This document shows positions 42,341-52,440 of a stretch of 64,000 nt of DNA, piece after piece. The notes beneath the pieces are model-generated. The model worked only from the letters and a program-made list of their open reading frames with translations. It searched no databases and was not told the origin of the DNA. Numbering within the stretch: the first letter of the stretch is position 1; each line of letters starts with the position of its first letter. The stretch comes from Ciceribacter sp. L1K22 (GTDB taxonomy: Bacteria; Pseudomonadota; Alphaproteobacteria; Rhizobiales; Rhizobiaceae): the NCBI RefSeq assembly GCF_017599385.1, contig NZ_JAGFPK010000002.1, positions 496,001 through 560,000 on the forward strand, in the 5' to 3' direction. A program made the position numbers and the translations under genes.

Positions 42341-43554
42341 CTCACGTCGAACAACAAACCGTACCCTTCATCGCGGCCGCGGCGCCATTCTGGCAGAGAC
42401 GGCTGCATCGCTGGGCGGGTCGAATAGCGCGCGGACATCTTCGCATCCTGTACCCCGATGGCTCCGAACAGATCGTCGAGGGCAAGGAGGAAGGGCCTTC
42501 CGCCGTCTTGAGGCTGCACAACGCCCGCCCGGTCTGGCAGTTGTTCTGGGGTGGTGCTCTCGGCTTTTCCCGGTCCTACATGGACGGGGATTGGGATAGC
42601 CCGGACGTCGCCACTTTCCTCGAGTTCGCGCTCGCCAACGAGGAACGGTTGCAGACCGTCACCAGGCCGGCCGGCGTGTTCAAGACACTCGCCCGCCTGC
42701 GGCATCTGTCCCGACGAAATTCCCGATCCGGCAGCCGCAAGAACATCGCCTTTCACTATGACCTCGGCAACAGCTTCTATGCGAAATGGCTGGACGAGAC
42801 GATGACCTACTCATCGGCTCTCTACGCCTCCGCCGACCAGCCCCTCTCTGATGCCCAGACAGCGAAGTACGAGCGCATCGTGCAGGAACTTGGCATCGGC
42901 CCTGACGACCATGTGCTGGAAATCGGATGCGGCTGGGGCGGCTTTGCAGAACACGCCGCGCGAACCACCGGATGTCGCGTGACGGGCCTTACGCTCTCCA
43001 AGGAACAGGCGGCCTTTGCCCGTGACCGCCTGGAGAAAGCCGGACTTGCCGATCATACCGATATCCGCATAGAGGACTATCGGGATTGCGGTGGCCAGTT
43101 TTCCAAGATTGTCTCCATCGAGATGTTCGAGGCTGTCGGCGAGGAAAACTGGAAAACCTATTTCGGCCGGGTCCGGGACCTTCTGGCTCCAGGTGGCAAG
43201 GCCATGATCCAGGTGATCACGATCGATGAAACCAGGTTCGAGCATTACCGTCGCGGCGCCGATTTTATCCAGACATACATCTTCCCCGGCGGCATGCTGC
43301 CCTCGATCACGGCATTCAGGCAAAGCGCCGAAGGAAACGGGCTTGCCGTCACCGAAACATTCCGGTTCGGTCGCGACTATGAACGAACGCTGCTGGAGTG
43401 GGACAAGGCCTTCGTCGCCCACTGGGCGACGATCAAGCCGATGGGTTTCGACGAGCGCTTCTACCGGATGTGGCGTTACTATCTGCACTACTGCGCCGCC
43501 GGTTTCCGAACCGGGCGGCTGGACGTGGTGCAGTTCGAGCTGAACCGGCCCTGA
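42337..43554 (+). CDS. Cyclopropane-fatty-acyl-phospholipid synthase family methyltransferase
   Basis: The 405-residue protein has an N-terminal lipid-binding part and then the SAM domain: AFHYDLGNSFYAKWLDETMTYSSALY, LEIGCGWGGFAEHAAR (SAM motif I), and IVSIEMFEAVGEENW with the catalytic glutamate. It continues through QTYIFPGGMLPS. Family enzymes methylate double bonds of membrane lipids to form cyclopropane or methylated products. In Rhodobacter, Cfa-like genes are part of the RpoE-ChrR singlet-oxygen response. It is the last gene of the operon. Confidence 0.9.
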   Translation: MTHVEQQTVPFIAAAAPFWQRRLHRWAGRIARGHLRILYPDGSEQIVEGKEEGPSAVLRLHNARPVWQLFWGGALGFSRSYMDGDWDSPDVATFLEFALANEERLQTVTRPAGVFKTLARLRHLSRRNSRSGSRKNIAFHYDLGNSFYAKWLDETMTYSSALYASADQPLSDAQTAKYERIVQELGIGPDDHVLEIGCGWGGFAEHAARTTGCRVTGLTLSKEQAAFARDRLEKAGLADHTDIRIEDYRDCGGQFSKIVSIEMFEAVGEENWKTYFGRVRDLLAPGGKAMIQVITIDETRFEHYRRGADFIQTYIFPGGMLPSITAFRQSAEGNGLAVTETFRFGRDYERTLLEWDKAFVAHWATIKPMGFDERFYRMWRYYLHYCAAGFRTGRLDVVQFELNRP

Positions 43555-43564
43555 CGGGGCCGGT
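43544..43564. terminator. Hairpin spanning two converging stop codons
   Basis: An 8-bp stem (ACCGGCCC with GGGCCGGT) has the cfa-type gene stop TGA in its loop, and the last base of its right arm is the last base of the SDR stop codon. With only 9 bases between the genes, this hairpin may end transcripts from both sides, though no T-run is present. Confidence 0.5.
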
Positions 43565-44340
43565 CAATCGTTCCGGAGCATTCGCTTTGTCAGCGCAAAC
43601 CTCAGGCGATGCGGGAGATAGCTCAAAAGACGCATCGACAGCGCCATTTTCCACGGGAACGAAATCAGGAAACGATCGGCCCTGAGGCCCGACAGGATCG
43701 ATCTCGCCGCCTCCTCCGCGGTGATGATGAACGGCATGGGAAAATCGTTCTTGGCCGTTAGCGGCGTTTCGACGAATCCTGGTGCCACCACGCTCAGCTT
43801 CACGCCGTTGCGTTCGAGTTCCGGATAAAGGGCCTCGCACATGTTGATAAGCGCCGCCTTCGTAGCGCCATAGAAGGCAGCGCCCGGCAGGCCCGTGTAG
43901 CCGGAGACCGACGAGACGACGGAAATGCGGCCCGCGCGGCGGGACAGCATCGGCGGCAGAAGCGCCTCGAGACAATGCGCCGTACCGACCACATTCAGAT
44001 CCATCATTCTTTGCAGCTTCGCGCTGTCGAAGGCTTTGGGATCGTCCCGCTCATAGGTTCCGGCGCAAAGCACGGCCAATGAGACCGGGCCGTTTGCGGC
44101 CTCGATCTGGGCAACTGCCGCGCTGACTGCCACCTTGTCCGAAATGTCGAGCGGCAGCGGTACGATGCGGCCAGTGCGTTCCGCTGCAAGGCTGGCCAGC
44201 GCCGCCTCGCCCCGAGCGCTGGCGACGACCGCCCAGCCGGCATCGACAAGTGCCAGACAAAGCGCCCGGCCTATCCCCGAACTCGCCCCAGTGACCCAGG
44301 CGACACCGCGATCACCGTAGACGACGTTTTGCTCGGTCAT
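43564..44340 (-). CDS. Short-chain dehydrogenase/reductase
   Basis: The 258-residue SDR has TGASSGIGRALCLAL (about residues 18-32), LCAGTYE in place of the usual NNAG, and the active-site pattern SSVSGYTGLPGAAFYGATKAALI with Ser, Tyr and Lys. The start MTEQNVVYG has AAAGGA seven bases upstream. It converges with the lipid operon and could share its physiological role, but its substrate is not known. YbaN lies upstream on the same strand. Confidence 0.85.
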   Translation of the reverse strand: MTEQNVVYGDRGVAWVTGASSGIGRALCLALVDAGWAVVASARGEAALASLAAERTGRIVPLPLDISDKVAVSAAVAQIEAANGPVSLAVLCAGTYERDDPKAFDSAKLQRMMDLNVVGTAHCLEALLPPMLSRRAGRISVVSSVSGYTGLPGAAFYGATKAALINMCEALYPELERNGVKLSVVAPGFVETPLTAKNDFPMPFIITAEEAARSILSGLRADRFLISFPWKMALSMRLLSYLPHRLRFALTKRMLRND

Positions 44341-44393
44341 GTTTGATCCTTTCTGCTTCTTTCCCCGGTCTACGAGGAAACAGGCAGGACGGA

Positions 44394-44753
44394 TCAGGTC
44401 GGGTCCGGACGGGTGATGATGAAGATCGCGCATGCCACCAGCACGCCGGCAACGCCGATACGGACATAGGGCGACTGCGACCCCGCGAACCAGAGGATGC
44501 CGTAGCTCGCGGTCATCATGCTCACGGAGGCGAACTTGGCGGAACGCGATATCGCGCCCTCGCGCCGCCAGTCGATCAGGGGCTTGCCGAGCCGTGGATG
44601 ATCGAGCAGCCAGCGTTCGAAACGTGGAGAGGAGCGTGCGAAGAGCGCGGCCGCAAGAATGATGAACGGCGTCGTCGGCAGAACGGGCAGGAAGATGCCG
44701 ATCACGCCGATGGCCACCGACAGCCAGCCAAGTCCGATGAGGACAAAACGCAT
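44394..44753 (-). CDS. YbaN family (DUF454) inner-membrane protein
   Basis: The 119-residue protein has four predicted membrane segments and the family opening GLGWLSVAIGVIGIFLPVLPTTPFIILAAALFARSSPRFERWLL. Its function is unknown. It lies 53 bases upstream of the SDR gene and may be co-transcribed with it. Confidence 0.85.
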   Translation of the reverse strand: MRFVLIGLGWLSVAIGVIGIFLPVLPTTPFIILAAALFARSSPRFERWLLDHPRLGKPLIDWRREGAISRSAKFASVSMMTASYGILWFAGSQSPYVRIGVAGVLVACAIFIITRPDPT

Positions 44754-44859
44754 AGAGCCGAATCCGTTCAGGTTGATGCGACACCAACCCCTTTGGGCGG
44801 CATCGTTATCAGAACCTACATCATCGAATGCGGCCCCGGTAAGAAATTGTGCGTCACAC

Positions 44860-46356
44860 TCAGGTTTTTCGCGTCAGAACGCGCGACACACTGTCCTTCC
44901 AGCCGTCGATCGCCTCGCTTCGTTCAGTGCCATCCATGGAGGGGGCAAAACGCCGGTCCCGCTTCCAGTTGGCCGAAAAGCCCTTGGCACCCGGCCAGAC
45001 TCCGGCCTTCCACCCCGCAAGCCACGCCGCTCCCAACACCGTCGTCTCCAGGATGACCGGTCGATCCACCGGCGCATCGAGGATGTCGGCGAGCTTCTGC
45101 ATGGTCCAGTCCGAAGCGACCATGCCGCCGTCGACGCGCAGCACCGTGTCACCACGCCCATCGCTCCAGTCCTTCCTCATCGCCTCCAGGAGGTCGTAGG
45201 TCTGGTAGGCCACGCTTTCCAGCGCCGCGCGTGCGAACTCCTCAGGCCCGGTATTCCGGGTGATGCCGAAGACCGCGCCGCGCGCATCGGCATCCCAATA
45301 GGGCGCGCCGAGACCGGTGAAGGCCGGCACGAGATAGACCCGCTGGTTCGGATCGGCCTTGGCCGCGAGCGATCCCACCTCGGAGGACACGCGGATAAAG
45401 CCAAGTTCGTCGCGCAGCCATTGCACGGCAGCACCTGCGATGAAAATCGAGCCCTCAAGAGCATAGGTCGTCACGCCATCAATGCGGTAGGCGATGGTTG
45501 TCAGCAGCCGGTTGGAGGACGAGACTCGCTCGGCACCGGTATTCAGCAGCGCGAAACAGCCGGTGCCATAGGTGGATTTCATCATGCCGGGCTCGAAGCA
45601 GGCATTGCCGATCACAGCCGCCTGCTGATCGCCGGCAACGCCGAGGATCGGGATTTCCACGCCAAAGAGAGACGGATCTGTCCTGCCGAAATCAGCGGCG
45701 CAATCCTTCACCTCCGGCAGCATCGCCTTCGGAATGTCGAGTATGTCCAGAAGCTCGTCGTCCCAACGGTTCTCGTCGATATTGTAGATCAGCGTCCGCG
45801 AGGCGTTCGTGGCATCCGTCACATGCGCCTTGCCGGCGGTCAGCTTGTAGATCAGCCAGCTGTCCACGGTTCCGAAGCAAACCTCGCCGGCCGCCGCCCG
45901 GTCCTTCAGGCCCGTCGTATTCTTGAGGATCCAGGAAAGCTTGGTGCCGGAAAAATAGGGGTCGAGAAGCAGACCGGTCTTCTTCGTGAAGAGCGGCTCC
46001 AGCCCCTTGTCCTTCAGCTCGTCGCAATAGCGGGCGGTACGCCGGTCCTGCCAGACGATGGCACGGTGCAAGGGTTCGCCGGTCTTGCGGTCCCAGACCA
46101 CAGTCGTCTCACGCTGGTTCGTGATGCCGATGGCGGCGATGTCGGAGGCGGAAACGCCGGCCTTGGAAAGCGCCGTGCGGATCGTCGAAAGCACGCTCTG
46201 CCAGATTTCGTCGGCGTCATGCTCCACCCATCCGGACTGCGGGAAATGCTGGGCGAATTCCTGCTGGCCGATCCCGACGATGGTCATCTCCTTGTCGAAG
46301 ACGACCGCGCGGCTGGACGTGGTTCCCTGGTCGATGGCGAGAATATAGCCTGCCAT
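44860..46356 (-). CDS. glpK: Glycerol kinase
   Basis: The 498-residue FGGY-family kinase starts [20 protein letters not shown] (phosphate-1 loop) and has [27 protein letters not shown], and the C-terminal signature with [11 protein letters not shown] and [18 protein letters not shown]. It phosphorylates glycerol to glycerol-3-phosphate, which GlpD then oxidises. It is the last gene of the glycerol operon, about 80 bases after glpV. Confidence 0.96.
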   Translation of the reverse strand: MAGYILAIDQGTTSSRAVVFDKEMTIVGIGQQEFAQHFPQSGWVEHDADEIWQSVLSTIRTALSKAGVSASDIAAIGITNQRETTVVWDRKTGEPLHRAIVWQDRRTARYCDELKDKGLEPLFTKKTGLLLDPYFSGTKLSWILKNTTGLKDRAAAGEVCFGTVDSWLIYKLTAGKAHVTDATNASRTLIYNIDENRWDDELLDILDIPKAMLPEVKDCAADFGRTDPSLFGVEIPILGVAGDQQAAVIGNACFEPGMMKSTYGTGCFALLNTGAERVSSSNRLLTTIAYRIDGVTTYALEGSIFIAGAAVQWLRDELGFIRVSSEVGSLAAKADPNQRVYLVPAFTGLGAPYWDADARGAVFGITRNTGPEEFARAALESVAYQTYDLLEAMRKDWSDGRGDTVLRVDGGMVASDWTMQKLADILDAPVDRPVILETTVLGAAWLAGWKAGVWPGAKGFSANWKRDRRFAPSMDGTERSEAIDGWKDSVSRVLTRKT

Positions 46357-46387
46357 GATTGCTTTCTCCCTTGCCCGGACAACGGAT

Positions 46388-46412
46388 GACCGGGGCGCTG
46401 GGCGCCCCGGTC
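46388..46412. other. Strong hairpin between glpV and glpK
   Basis: A perfect 11-bp stem (GACCGGGGCGC) with a 3-nt loop has a T-run (TTTTT) only on its plus-strand side, while both neighbouring genes are read on the minus strand. For the glp message it has an A-run before it and no T-run after it, so it is more likely an mRNA-stabilising or antisense-blocking element than a terminator of glpV. Confidence 0.6.
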
Positions 46413-46435
46413 TTTTTATAGAAACAGAATGTATG

Positions 46436-48157
46436 TTACTTCTGCCAGCTCTTGACCAGTTCGTCGTAGTTGACAGTCATCGGCTGTTCTTTTTCGTTAT
46501 CGATCTTCAGCTGCGGCGCAAGGTTGCCCTTGGCGACCGCGTCTGCGTTCCAGTAGGCCAGGTCATGCTCTTCGGCAAGTTTCGGGCCGATATCACCCTG
46601 GACGCCGGCGCGTTCCAGACGCTCAAGCACCTTTTCCTGCTCGGCGCAGAGCGAGTCCATGGCTTCCTGCGCCGACTTCGCACCCGAAGATGCGTCGCCG
46701 ATCGCCTGCCACCACAGCTGGGCCAGCTTCGGATAATCAGGAACGTTGGTACCCGTCGGCGACCACTGAAGGCGAGCCGGCGAGCGGTAGAACTCGACGA
46801 GACCGCCGAGCTTCGGAGCACGCTCGGTGAACGACTGGTGGTCGAGGGTCGACTGGCGGATGAAGGTGAGACCAACATGGCTCTTCTTCACGTCCACGGT
46901 CTTGGAGGTGACGAACTGTGCGTAGAGCCAGGCGGCCTTTGCACGATCTTCCGGGGTGGACTTCATCAGCGTCCACGAACCGGCGTCCTGGTAACCGAGC
47001 TTCATGCCGTCCTTCCAGTAGACGCCATGCGGGCTCGGAGCGAAACGCCACTTCGGCGTGCCGTCCTCGTTCACAACCGGCAGGCCTTCCTTGACGAAGT
47101 CGGCGGTGAAGGCGGTGTAGGTGAACATCTGCTGGGCGATTTCACCCTGCGACGGGACAGGACCGGATTCGGAGAAGGTCATGCCCTGTGCGGCCGGAGG
47201 AGCATACTTGCTCATCCATTCGAGATACTTCTCGATGGCGTAGACCGAGGCAGGGCCATTGGTGTCACCGCCGCGTGCAACGCAGGAGCCGACCGGGCGG
47301 GAATTCTCGTCGACCTTGATGCCCCATTCGTCGACCGGAAGGCCGTTCGGGATGCCCTTGTCGCCGTTGCCGGCCATGGAGAGCCAGGCGTCGGTGAAGC
47401 GCCAGCCGAGCGACGGGTCCTTCTTGCCGTAGTCCATGTGGCCGAAGACCTTCTTGCCGTCGATTTCGCGACCGGTGAAGAACTCGGCGATGTCCTCATA
47501 AGCCGACCAGTTGACCGGAACGCCGAGGTCGTAGCCGTATTTCGCCTTGAAGTCGGCCTTGTTCTTTTCGTCGTTGAACCAGTCGTAGCGGAAGAAGTAG
47601 AGGTTCGCGAACTGCTGGGTCGGCAACTGGTAGAGCTTGCCATCAGGCGCCGTGGTGAACGACTTGCCGATGAAGTCATCGATATCGAGGGTCGGGCTGG
47701 TAACGTCTTTACCCTCGTTCGCCATCCAGTCGGTCAGGTTGCGGACCTGCTGGTAGCGCCAGTGGGTTCCGATGAGGTCGGAGTCGTTGATGTAGGCGTC
47801 ATAGATGTTTTCGCCCGACTGCATCTGGGTCTGCAGCTTCTCAACGACATCGCCTTCACCGATCAGATCGTGGGTGATCTTGATGCCGGTGATGGCGGTA
47901 AACGCCGGCGCCAGCACCTTGGATTCGTATTCATGCGTGGTGATGGTTTCGGAGACCACCTTAATATCCATGCCCGCAAAGGGTTGTGCGGCGTCGACGA
48001 ACCACTGCATTTCCTTTTCCTGATCCGCCCGCGAAAGCGACGAAAGATCGCCGATTTCCGCGTCGAGGAATTGCTTTGCCTCGTCCATGCCGGCGAAAGC
48101 GGTGCCGGTCAGTGCAAGCAGCAGGGCTGCCGTTGATGTCAAAAGGTGCCGTCGCAT
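46436..48157 (-). CDS. glpV: Glycerol ABC transporter substrate-binding protein
   Basis: The 573-residue protein is long for a binding protein but matches the rhizobial GlpV type. It has a signal peptide ending near AFAGMDE (about residue 23), a [21 protein letters not shown] segment and an extended C-terminal region. It binds glycerol in the periplasm for the GlpSTPQU membrane complex. It follows glpU by 78 bases and precedes glpK. Confidence 0.9.
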   Translation of the reverse strand: MRRHLLTSTAALLLALTGTAFAGMDEAKQFLDAEIGDLSSLSRADQEKEMQWFVDAAQPFAGMDIKVVSETITTHEYESKVLAPAFTAITGIKITHDLIGEGDVVEKLQTQMQSGENIYDAYINDSDLIGTHWRYQQVRNLTDWMANEGKDVTSPTLDIDDFIGKSFTTAPDGKLYQLPTQQFANLYFFRYDWFNDEKNKADFKAKYGYDLGVPVNWSAYEDIAEFFTGREIDGKKVFGHMDYGKKDPSLGWRFTDAWLSMAGNGDKGIPNGLPVDEWGIKVDENSRPVGSCVARGGDTNGPASVYAIEKYLEWMSKYAPPAAQGMTFSESGPVPSQGEIAQQMFTYTAFTADFVKEGLPVVNEDGTPKWRFAPSPHGVYWKDGMKLGYQDAGSWTLMKSTPEDRAKAAWLYAQFVTSKTVDVKKSHVGLTFIRQSTLDHQSFTERAPKLGGLVEFYRSPARLQWSPTGTNVPDYPKLAQLWWQAIGDASSGAKSAQEAMDSLCAEQEKVLERLERAGVQGDIGPKLAEEHDLAYWNADAVAKGNLAPQLKIDNEKEQPMTVNYDELVKSWQK

Positions 48158-48235
48158 AGGTTCCTCCCGGTTGTGCGATTGCAGTTCAGCTTAGAAGGTC
48201 ACCGGGCCTCCACCCGGCAACCGCATTGGCTTGCC

Positions 48236-48517
48236 TCAGACGAAGCGGAATACGCCGACCGCGTAGACCACAGACAAGGCGAGAGCCCACCACAGGTTGG
48301 GTCCGACGAGACCCAACCATGCGAGATGAATGAAGGCGGAGCCGAGCAGAGACACGAAGAGCCGGTCACCGCGCGTCGTTTCGAAGCGCAAGATGCCGAC
48401 CCGCGGGTTCCCGCCGGGCGCGAAGTATTCCCAGACGCCCATGCCGGCGATCAGGGCGAAGATGATGATAAAGAACAGCGCCGTGGGCAGCGTCCAGGCC
48501 ATCCATGAGAAATCCAT
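48236..48517 (-). CDS. glpU: GlpU, DUF2160 small membrane protein of the glycerol transporter
   Basis: The 93-residue protein has three hydrophobic segments and the DUF2160 phrases MAWTLPTALFF, GVWEYFAPGGNPRVGILRFETTRGDRLFVSLLGSAF and LGPNLWWAL-like text. It is a constant accessory of the rhizobial glycerol ABC system; its exact role is unclear. It is 12 bases downstream of glpQ. Confidence 0.9.
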   Translation of the reverse strand: MDFSWMAWTLPTALFFIIIFALIAGMGVWEYFAPGGNPRVGILRFETTRGDRLFVSLLGSAFIHLAWLGLVGPNLWWALALSVVYAVGVFRFV

Positions 48518-48529
48518 GTCGCTTCCTCC

Positions 48530-49345
<816 letters not shown>

Positions 49346-49355
49346 GGTCCCCTCC

Positions 49356-50225
49356 TCACTTCTGCTCGGCGTCGCTGTTGGTCATGACGGTGTAGAACAC
49401 CCAGGACAGCAACAGGATGATCAGGAAGTAGATGATCGACATGGCCGCCGCCGGACCGAGGTCGAACTGCCCCACCGCCATCTTGACCAGATCGATCGAC
49501 AGGAAGGTGGTCGAGTTGCCGGGACCGCCGCCGGTGACGACGAAGGGCTCGGTGTAGATCATGAAACTGTCCATGAAGCGCAGCAGAACGGCGATCAGCA
49601 GCACCCGCTTCATCTTCGGCAGTTGAATATAGCGGAACACCGACCAGCGCGATGCGCCGTCGATCTTGGCAGCCTGGTAATAGGCGTCCGGGATCGATAC
49701 GAGACCGGCGTAGCACAGCAGCACGACGAGGCTTGTCCAGTGCCAGACATCCATAACGATGACGGTGATCCAGGCGTCGACCGGATCCTGGGTATAATTG
49801 TAGTCAATGCCGAGAACGGTCAGGTAATGGCCAAGGAAGCCGATGTCCACGCGGCCGAAGACCTGCCAGATGGTGCCGACGACGTTCCACGGAATAAGCA
49901 GCGGCAGCGCCATCAGGACAAGGCACACGGGCACGCCGAGGCCGGTCTTCGGCATGTTGAGTGCGATGAAGATGCCGAGCGGGATCTGGATCGCCAGGAT
50001 GATGGCGGAGAAGATCAAGTTGCGCGCCAGCGCATCCCAGAAACGGTCGGACTGAAGCATGTCCATGAACCAGTCCGTACCGGCCCAGAAGAACTGGTTG
50101 TTTCCGAAGGTGTCCTGCACCGAGTAGTTCACGACCGTCATCAGTGGGACGACTGCCGAGAAGGCTACCAGCAGCAGCACCGGCAGCACCATGAACCAAG
50201 CCTTGTTGTTCCAGGTCTTTTCCAT
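49356..50225 (-). CDS. glpP: Glycerol ABC transporter permease GlpP
   Basis: The 289-residue MalF-type permease has membrane segments throughout and the EAA loop PDAYYQAAKIDGASRWSVFRYIQLP (about 182-206). It lies 3 bases after glpT and 10 bases before glpQ. Confidence 0.9.
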   Translation of the reverse strand: MEKTWNNKAWFMVLPVLLLVAFSAVVPLMTVVNYSVQDTFGNNQFFWAGTDWFMDMLQSDRFWDALARNLIFSAIILAIQIPLGIFIALNMPKTGLGVPVCLVLMALPLLIPWNVVGTIWQVFGRVDIGFLGHYLTVLGIDYNYTQDPVDAWITVIVMDVWHWTSLVVLLCYAGLVSIPDAYYQAAKIDGASRWSVFRYIQLPKMKRVLLIAVLLRFMDSFMIYTEPFVVTGGGPGNSTTFLSIDLVKMAVGQFDLGPAAAMSIIYFLIILLLSWVFYTVMTNSDAEQK

Positions 50226-50228
50226 GGC

Positions 50229-51299
50229 TCAGCCCCCCATGCCCACGCGCCAGGAATCGGCATAGATTCCGATTGCATCTTTCTCGAAGGTCACCTTCGC
50301 ATCCGTCGGGATCGCCTCGTCTTCCGGGACCACGATCGCGAGCGGCTGTCCGCAGAAGCTCGCCCGCACGATCTTGAGCCGCCCGATATCCTCGACCTTG
50401 CCGACGCTGATCGGCATGCCTTCGCGGCCGAGCCGTACGAATTCCGGGCGAATGCCCAGCTCGACTTTCGTGGCGTTTCCGACCTCTGGCGTTCCCGCAA
50501 GCGCAATCGCTTGATCGCCGACCTTCGCCATCGCCCCATCGACTTGCGCCGGCATGACATTCATGCCAGGCGAGCCGATGAAGTAGCCGACGAAGGTGTG
50601 GCTCGGACGCTCGAACAGTTCCGCCGGCGTGCCGATCTGCACGATCTGGCCGTCATGCATGACCACGACCTTGTCGGCGAAGGTCAACGCCTCGGTCTGG
50701 TCGTGCGTGACGTAGACCATGGTGAAGCCGGACTGGCGATGCAGCCGCTTCAACTGCGAGCGCAGCACCCACTTCATATGAGGGTCGATCACCGTCAGCG
50801 GCTCGTCGAACAAGATGGCGTTCACGTCGGACCGCACGAGTCCGCGACCGAGCGAGATCTTTTGCTTCTGGTCGGCGGTCAGTCCGTTTGCGCGCTTCTG
50901 TGCCATGCCGGCGAGATCGGTCATCTCCAGGATGTGCTGCACGCGCTGCTTGACCTCGGCCTCCGGCACATGCCGGTTGCGCAGCGGAAACGCCAGGTTA
51001 TCGAACACCGTCATCGTGTCGTAGACGACCGGGAACTGGAACACCTGGGCGATATCGCGCTGCTGCGTCGGCAGGTTGGTGACGTCGACGCCGTCGAACA
51101 GGATGCGGCCGTCCGACGGATGCAGAAGTCCCGAGATGATGTTGAGTAGCGTGGTCTTGCCGCAGCCTGAGGGACCGAGCAGCGCATAGGCGCCGCCGTC
51201 GTCCCATTCGTGATGCACTTCCTTGAGCGCGTAGTCGCCGGCAGCCTTGGCCTTGGCGCTGTAGGCATGGCGGATATGTTCGAGATTGATGCGTGCCAT
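50229..51299 (-). CDS. glpT: Glycerol ABC transporter ATPase GlpT
   Basis: The 356-residue ATPase has Walker [10 protein letters not shown], Walker B NAILFDEPLTVID and a TOBE-like C-terminal domain. The ABC signature is degenerate: LTADQKQKISLG in place of LSGGQ. GlpS keeps a normal signature, so the heterodimer probably has one consensus and one degenerate ATP site. The start is 12 bases after glpS. Confidence 0.9.
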   Translation of the reverse strand: MARINLEHIRHAYSAKAKAAGDYALKEVHHEWDDGGAYALLGPSGCGKTTLLNIISGLLHPSDGRILFDGVDVTNLPTQQRDIAQVFQFPVVYDTMTVFDNLAFPLRNRHVPEAEVKQRVQHILEMTDLAGMAQKRANGLTADQKQKISLGRGLVRSDVNAILFDEPLTVIDPHMKWVLRSQLKRLHRQSGFTMVYVTHDQTEALTFADKVVVMHDGQIVQIGTPAELFERPSHTFVGYFIGSPGMNVMPAQVDGAMAKVGDQAIALAGTPEVGNATKVELGIRPEFVRLGREGMPISVGKVEDIGRLKIVRASFCGQPLAIVVPEDEAIPTDAKVTFEKDAIGIYADSWRVGMGG

Positions 51300-51311
51300 C
51301 CCCGCCTCCCC

Positions 51312-52394
51312 TTAATCCGACTCGTGACCGGCGCCGATGAGCGATCGACCGGTCTTGGTGTCGAAGGCCATCAGGTGGCGGGTGTCGAGATGAACGTCGA
51401 TCGTCTGGTCGGGATCGATGTCGTGAATGCCATGTGCCAGCATCACCCATTTCGATCCGGCGAATTCCAGATGGATGAAACTCTCCGACCCGGCGATCTC
51501 AGAGACCTGGGTCGAGGCGGTGAGCTTCTGTGTGGAGGGCCGCGCTTCGAGGAAAAGGTGATGAGGCTGGAACGCGAGGGTCACCGGTCCCTCCGGTATC
51601 CCGGTCAGATAGATTGGAACGGGCAGGACAGGCTGACCATCTCGCAGGAACTGGTCACCGGAACGGACGAGGTCGATGGTGTTGAGCGGCGGATCGGCGA
51701 AGGTCCGGGCGGTGGTCAGGTCGACGGGATTGCGGAACACCTTGATCGTCTCGTCGAACTGGGTGACTCGACCCTCGCTAAGGGTGGCCGTGTTCCCGCC
51801 GAGCAGCAGGGCCTCGGAAGGCTCCGTCGTCGCATAGACAAAGATCGCACCGGATTCGGCGAAGATCTTCGGTAGTTCCTCGCGCAATTCCTCGCGCAGC
51901 TTGTAATCGAGGTTTGCAAGCGGCTCGTCGAGCAAAACGAGATTGGCGTTCTTGACGATGGCGCGGGCCAGCGCGGTACGCTGCTGCTGTCCACCGGAAA
52001 GATTGAGCGGCGTGCGTTCAAGGTAGGGCGTCAGCCGTAGCAGTTCGGCCGCCTTGCGCACCTGGCGATCGATCGTGGCGGAATCCTTGCCGGCGATCCG
52101 CATCGGGGAGGCGATGTTCTCATAGACGGTGAGCGCCGGATAATTGATGAACTGCTGGTAGACCATCGCAACATTGCGCTTTTGCACCGGGAAGCCAGTA
52201 ACGTCGACGCCGTCGAACTTCACCGTGCCGTCAGTTGGCCTGTCCAGCCCCGCCATCAGCCGCATGAGGGAGGTCTTGCCGGAGAGCGTCGGTCCGAGCA
52301 AGACGTTGAGCGTTCCCCGCCGCAACGTTAGATCGGTCGGGCGGATATGATATCCGCCACCGGCAATCTTCGACACGTTTTTCAGTTCAAGCAT
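51312..52394 (-). CDS. glpS: Glycerol ABC transporter ATPase GlpS
   Basis: The 360-residue ATPase has Walker A GPTLSGKTS (unusual TLS before GK), signature LSGGQQQR, Walker B LVLLDEPLANLD and a C-terminal TOBE region. It partners GlpT to power glycerol uptake. It follows glpD by 46 bases. Confidence 0.92.
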   Translation of the reverse strand: MLELKNVSKIAGGGYHIRPTDLTLRRGTLNVLLGPTLSGKTSLMRLMAGLDRPTDGTVKFDGVDVTGFPVQKRNVAMVYQQFINYPALTVYENIASPMRIAGKDSATIDRQVRKAAELLRLTPYLERTPLNLSGGQQQRTALARAIVKNANLVLLDEPLANLDYKLREELREELPKIFAESGAIFVYATTEPSEALLLGGNTATLSEGRVTQFDETIKVFRNPVDLTTARTFADPPLNTIDLVRSGDQFLRDGQPVLPVPIYLTGIPEGPVTLAFQPHHLFLEARPSTQKLTASTQVSEIAGSESFIHLEFAGSKWVMLAHGIHDIDPDQTIDVHLDTRHLMAFDTKTGRSLIGAGHESD

Positions 52395-52440
52395 TCCTCG
52401 GGCCTCCCAACCCTCGGTTCGTCCCGGTTCGCTACGCGCC

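Noticed and set aside
44343-44366. TGATCC on the plus strand beside the SDR start as an ECF promoter
   Set aside because: It points away from the SDR gene and has no -10-like element 18 bases further on.
44659-48136. Two long plus-strand open frames opposite glpK and glpV
   Set aside because: Both are antisense shadows produced by high GC at third positions in glpK and glpV.
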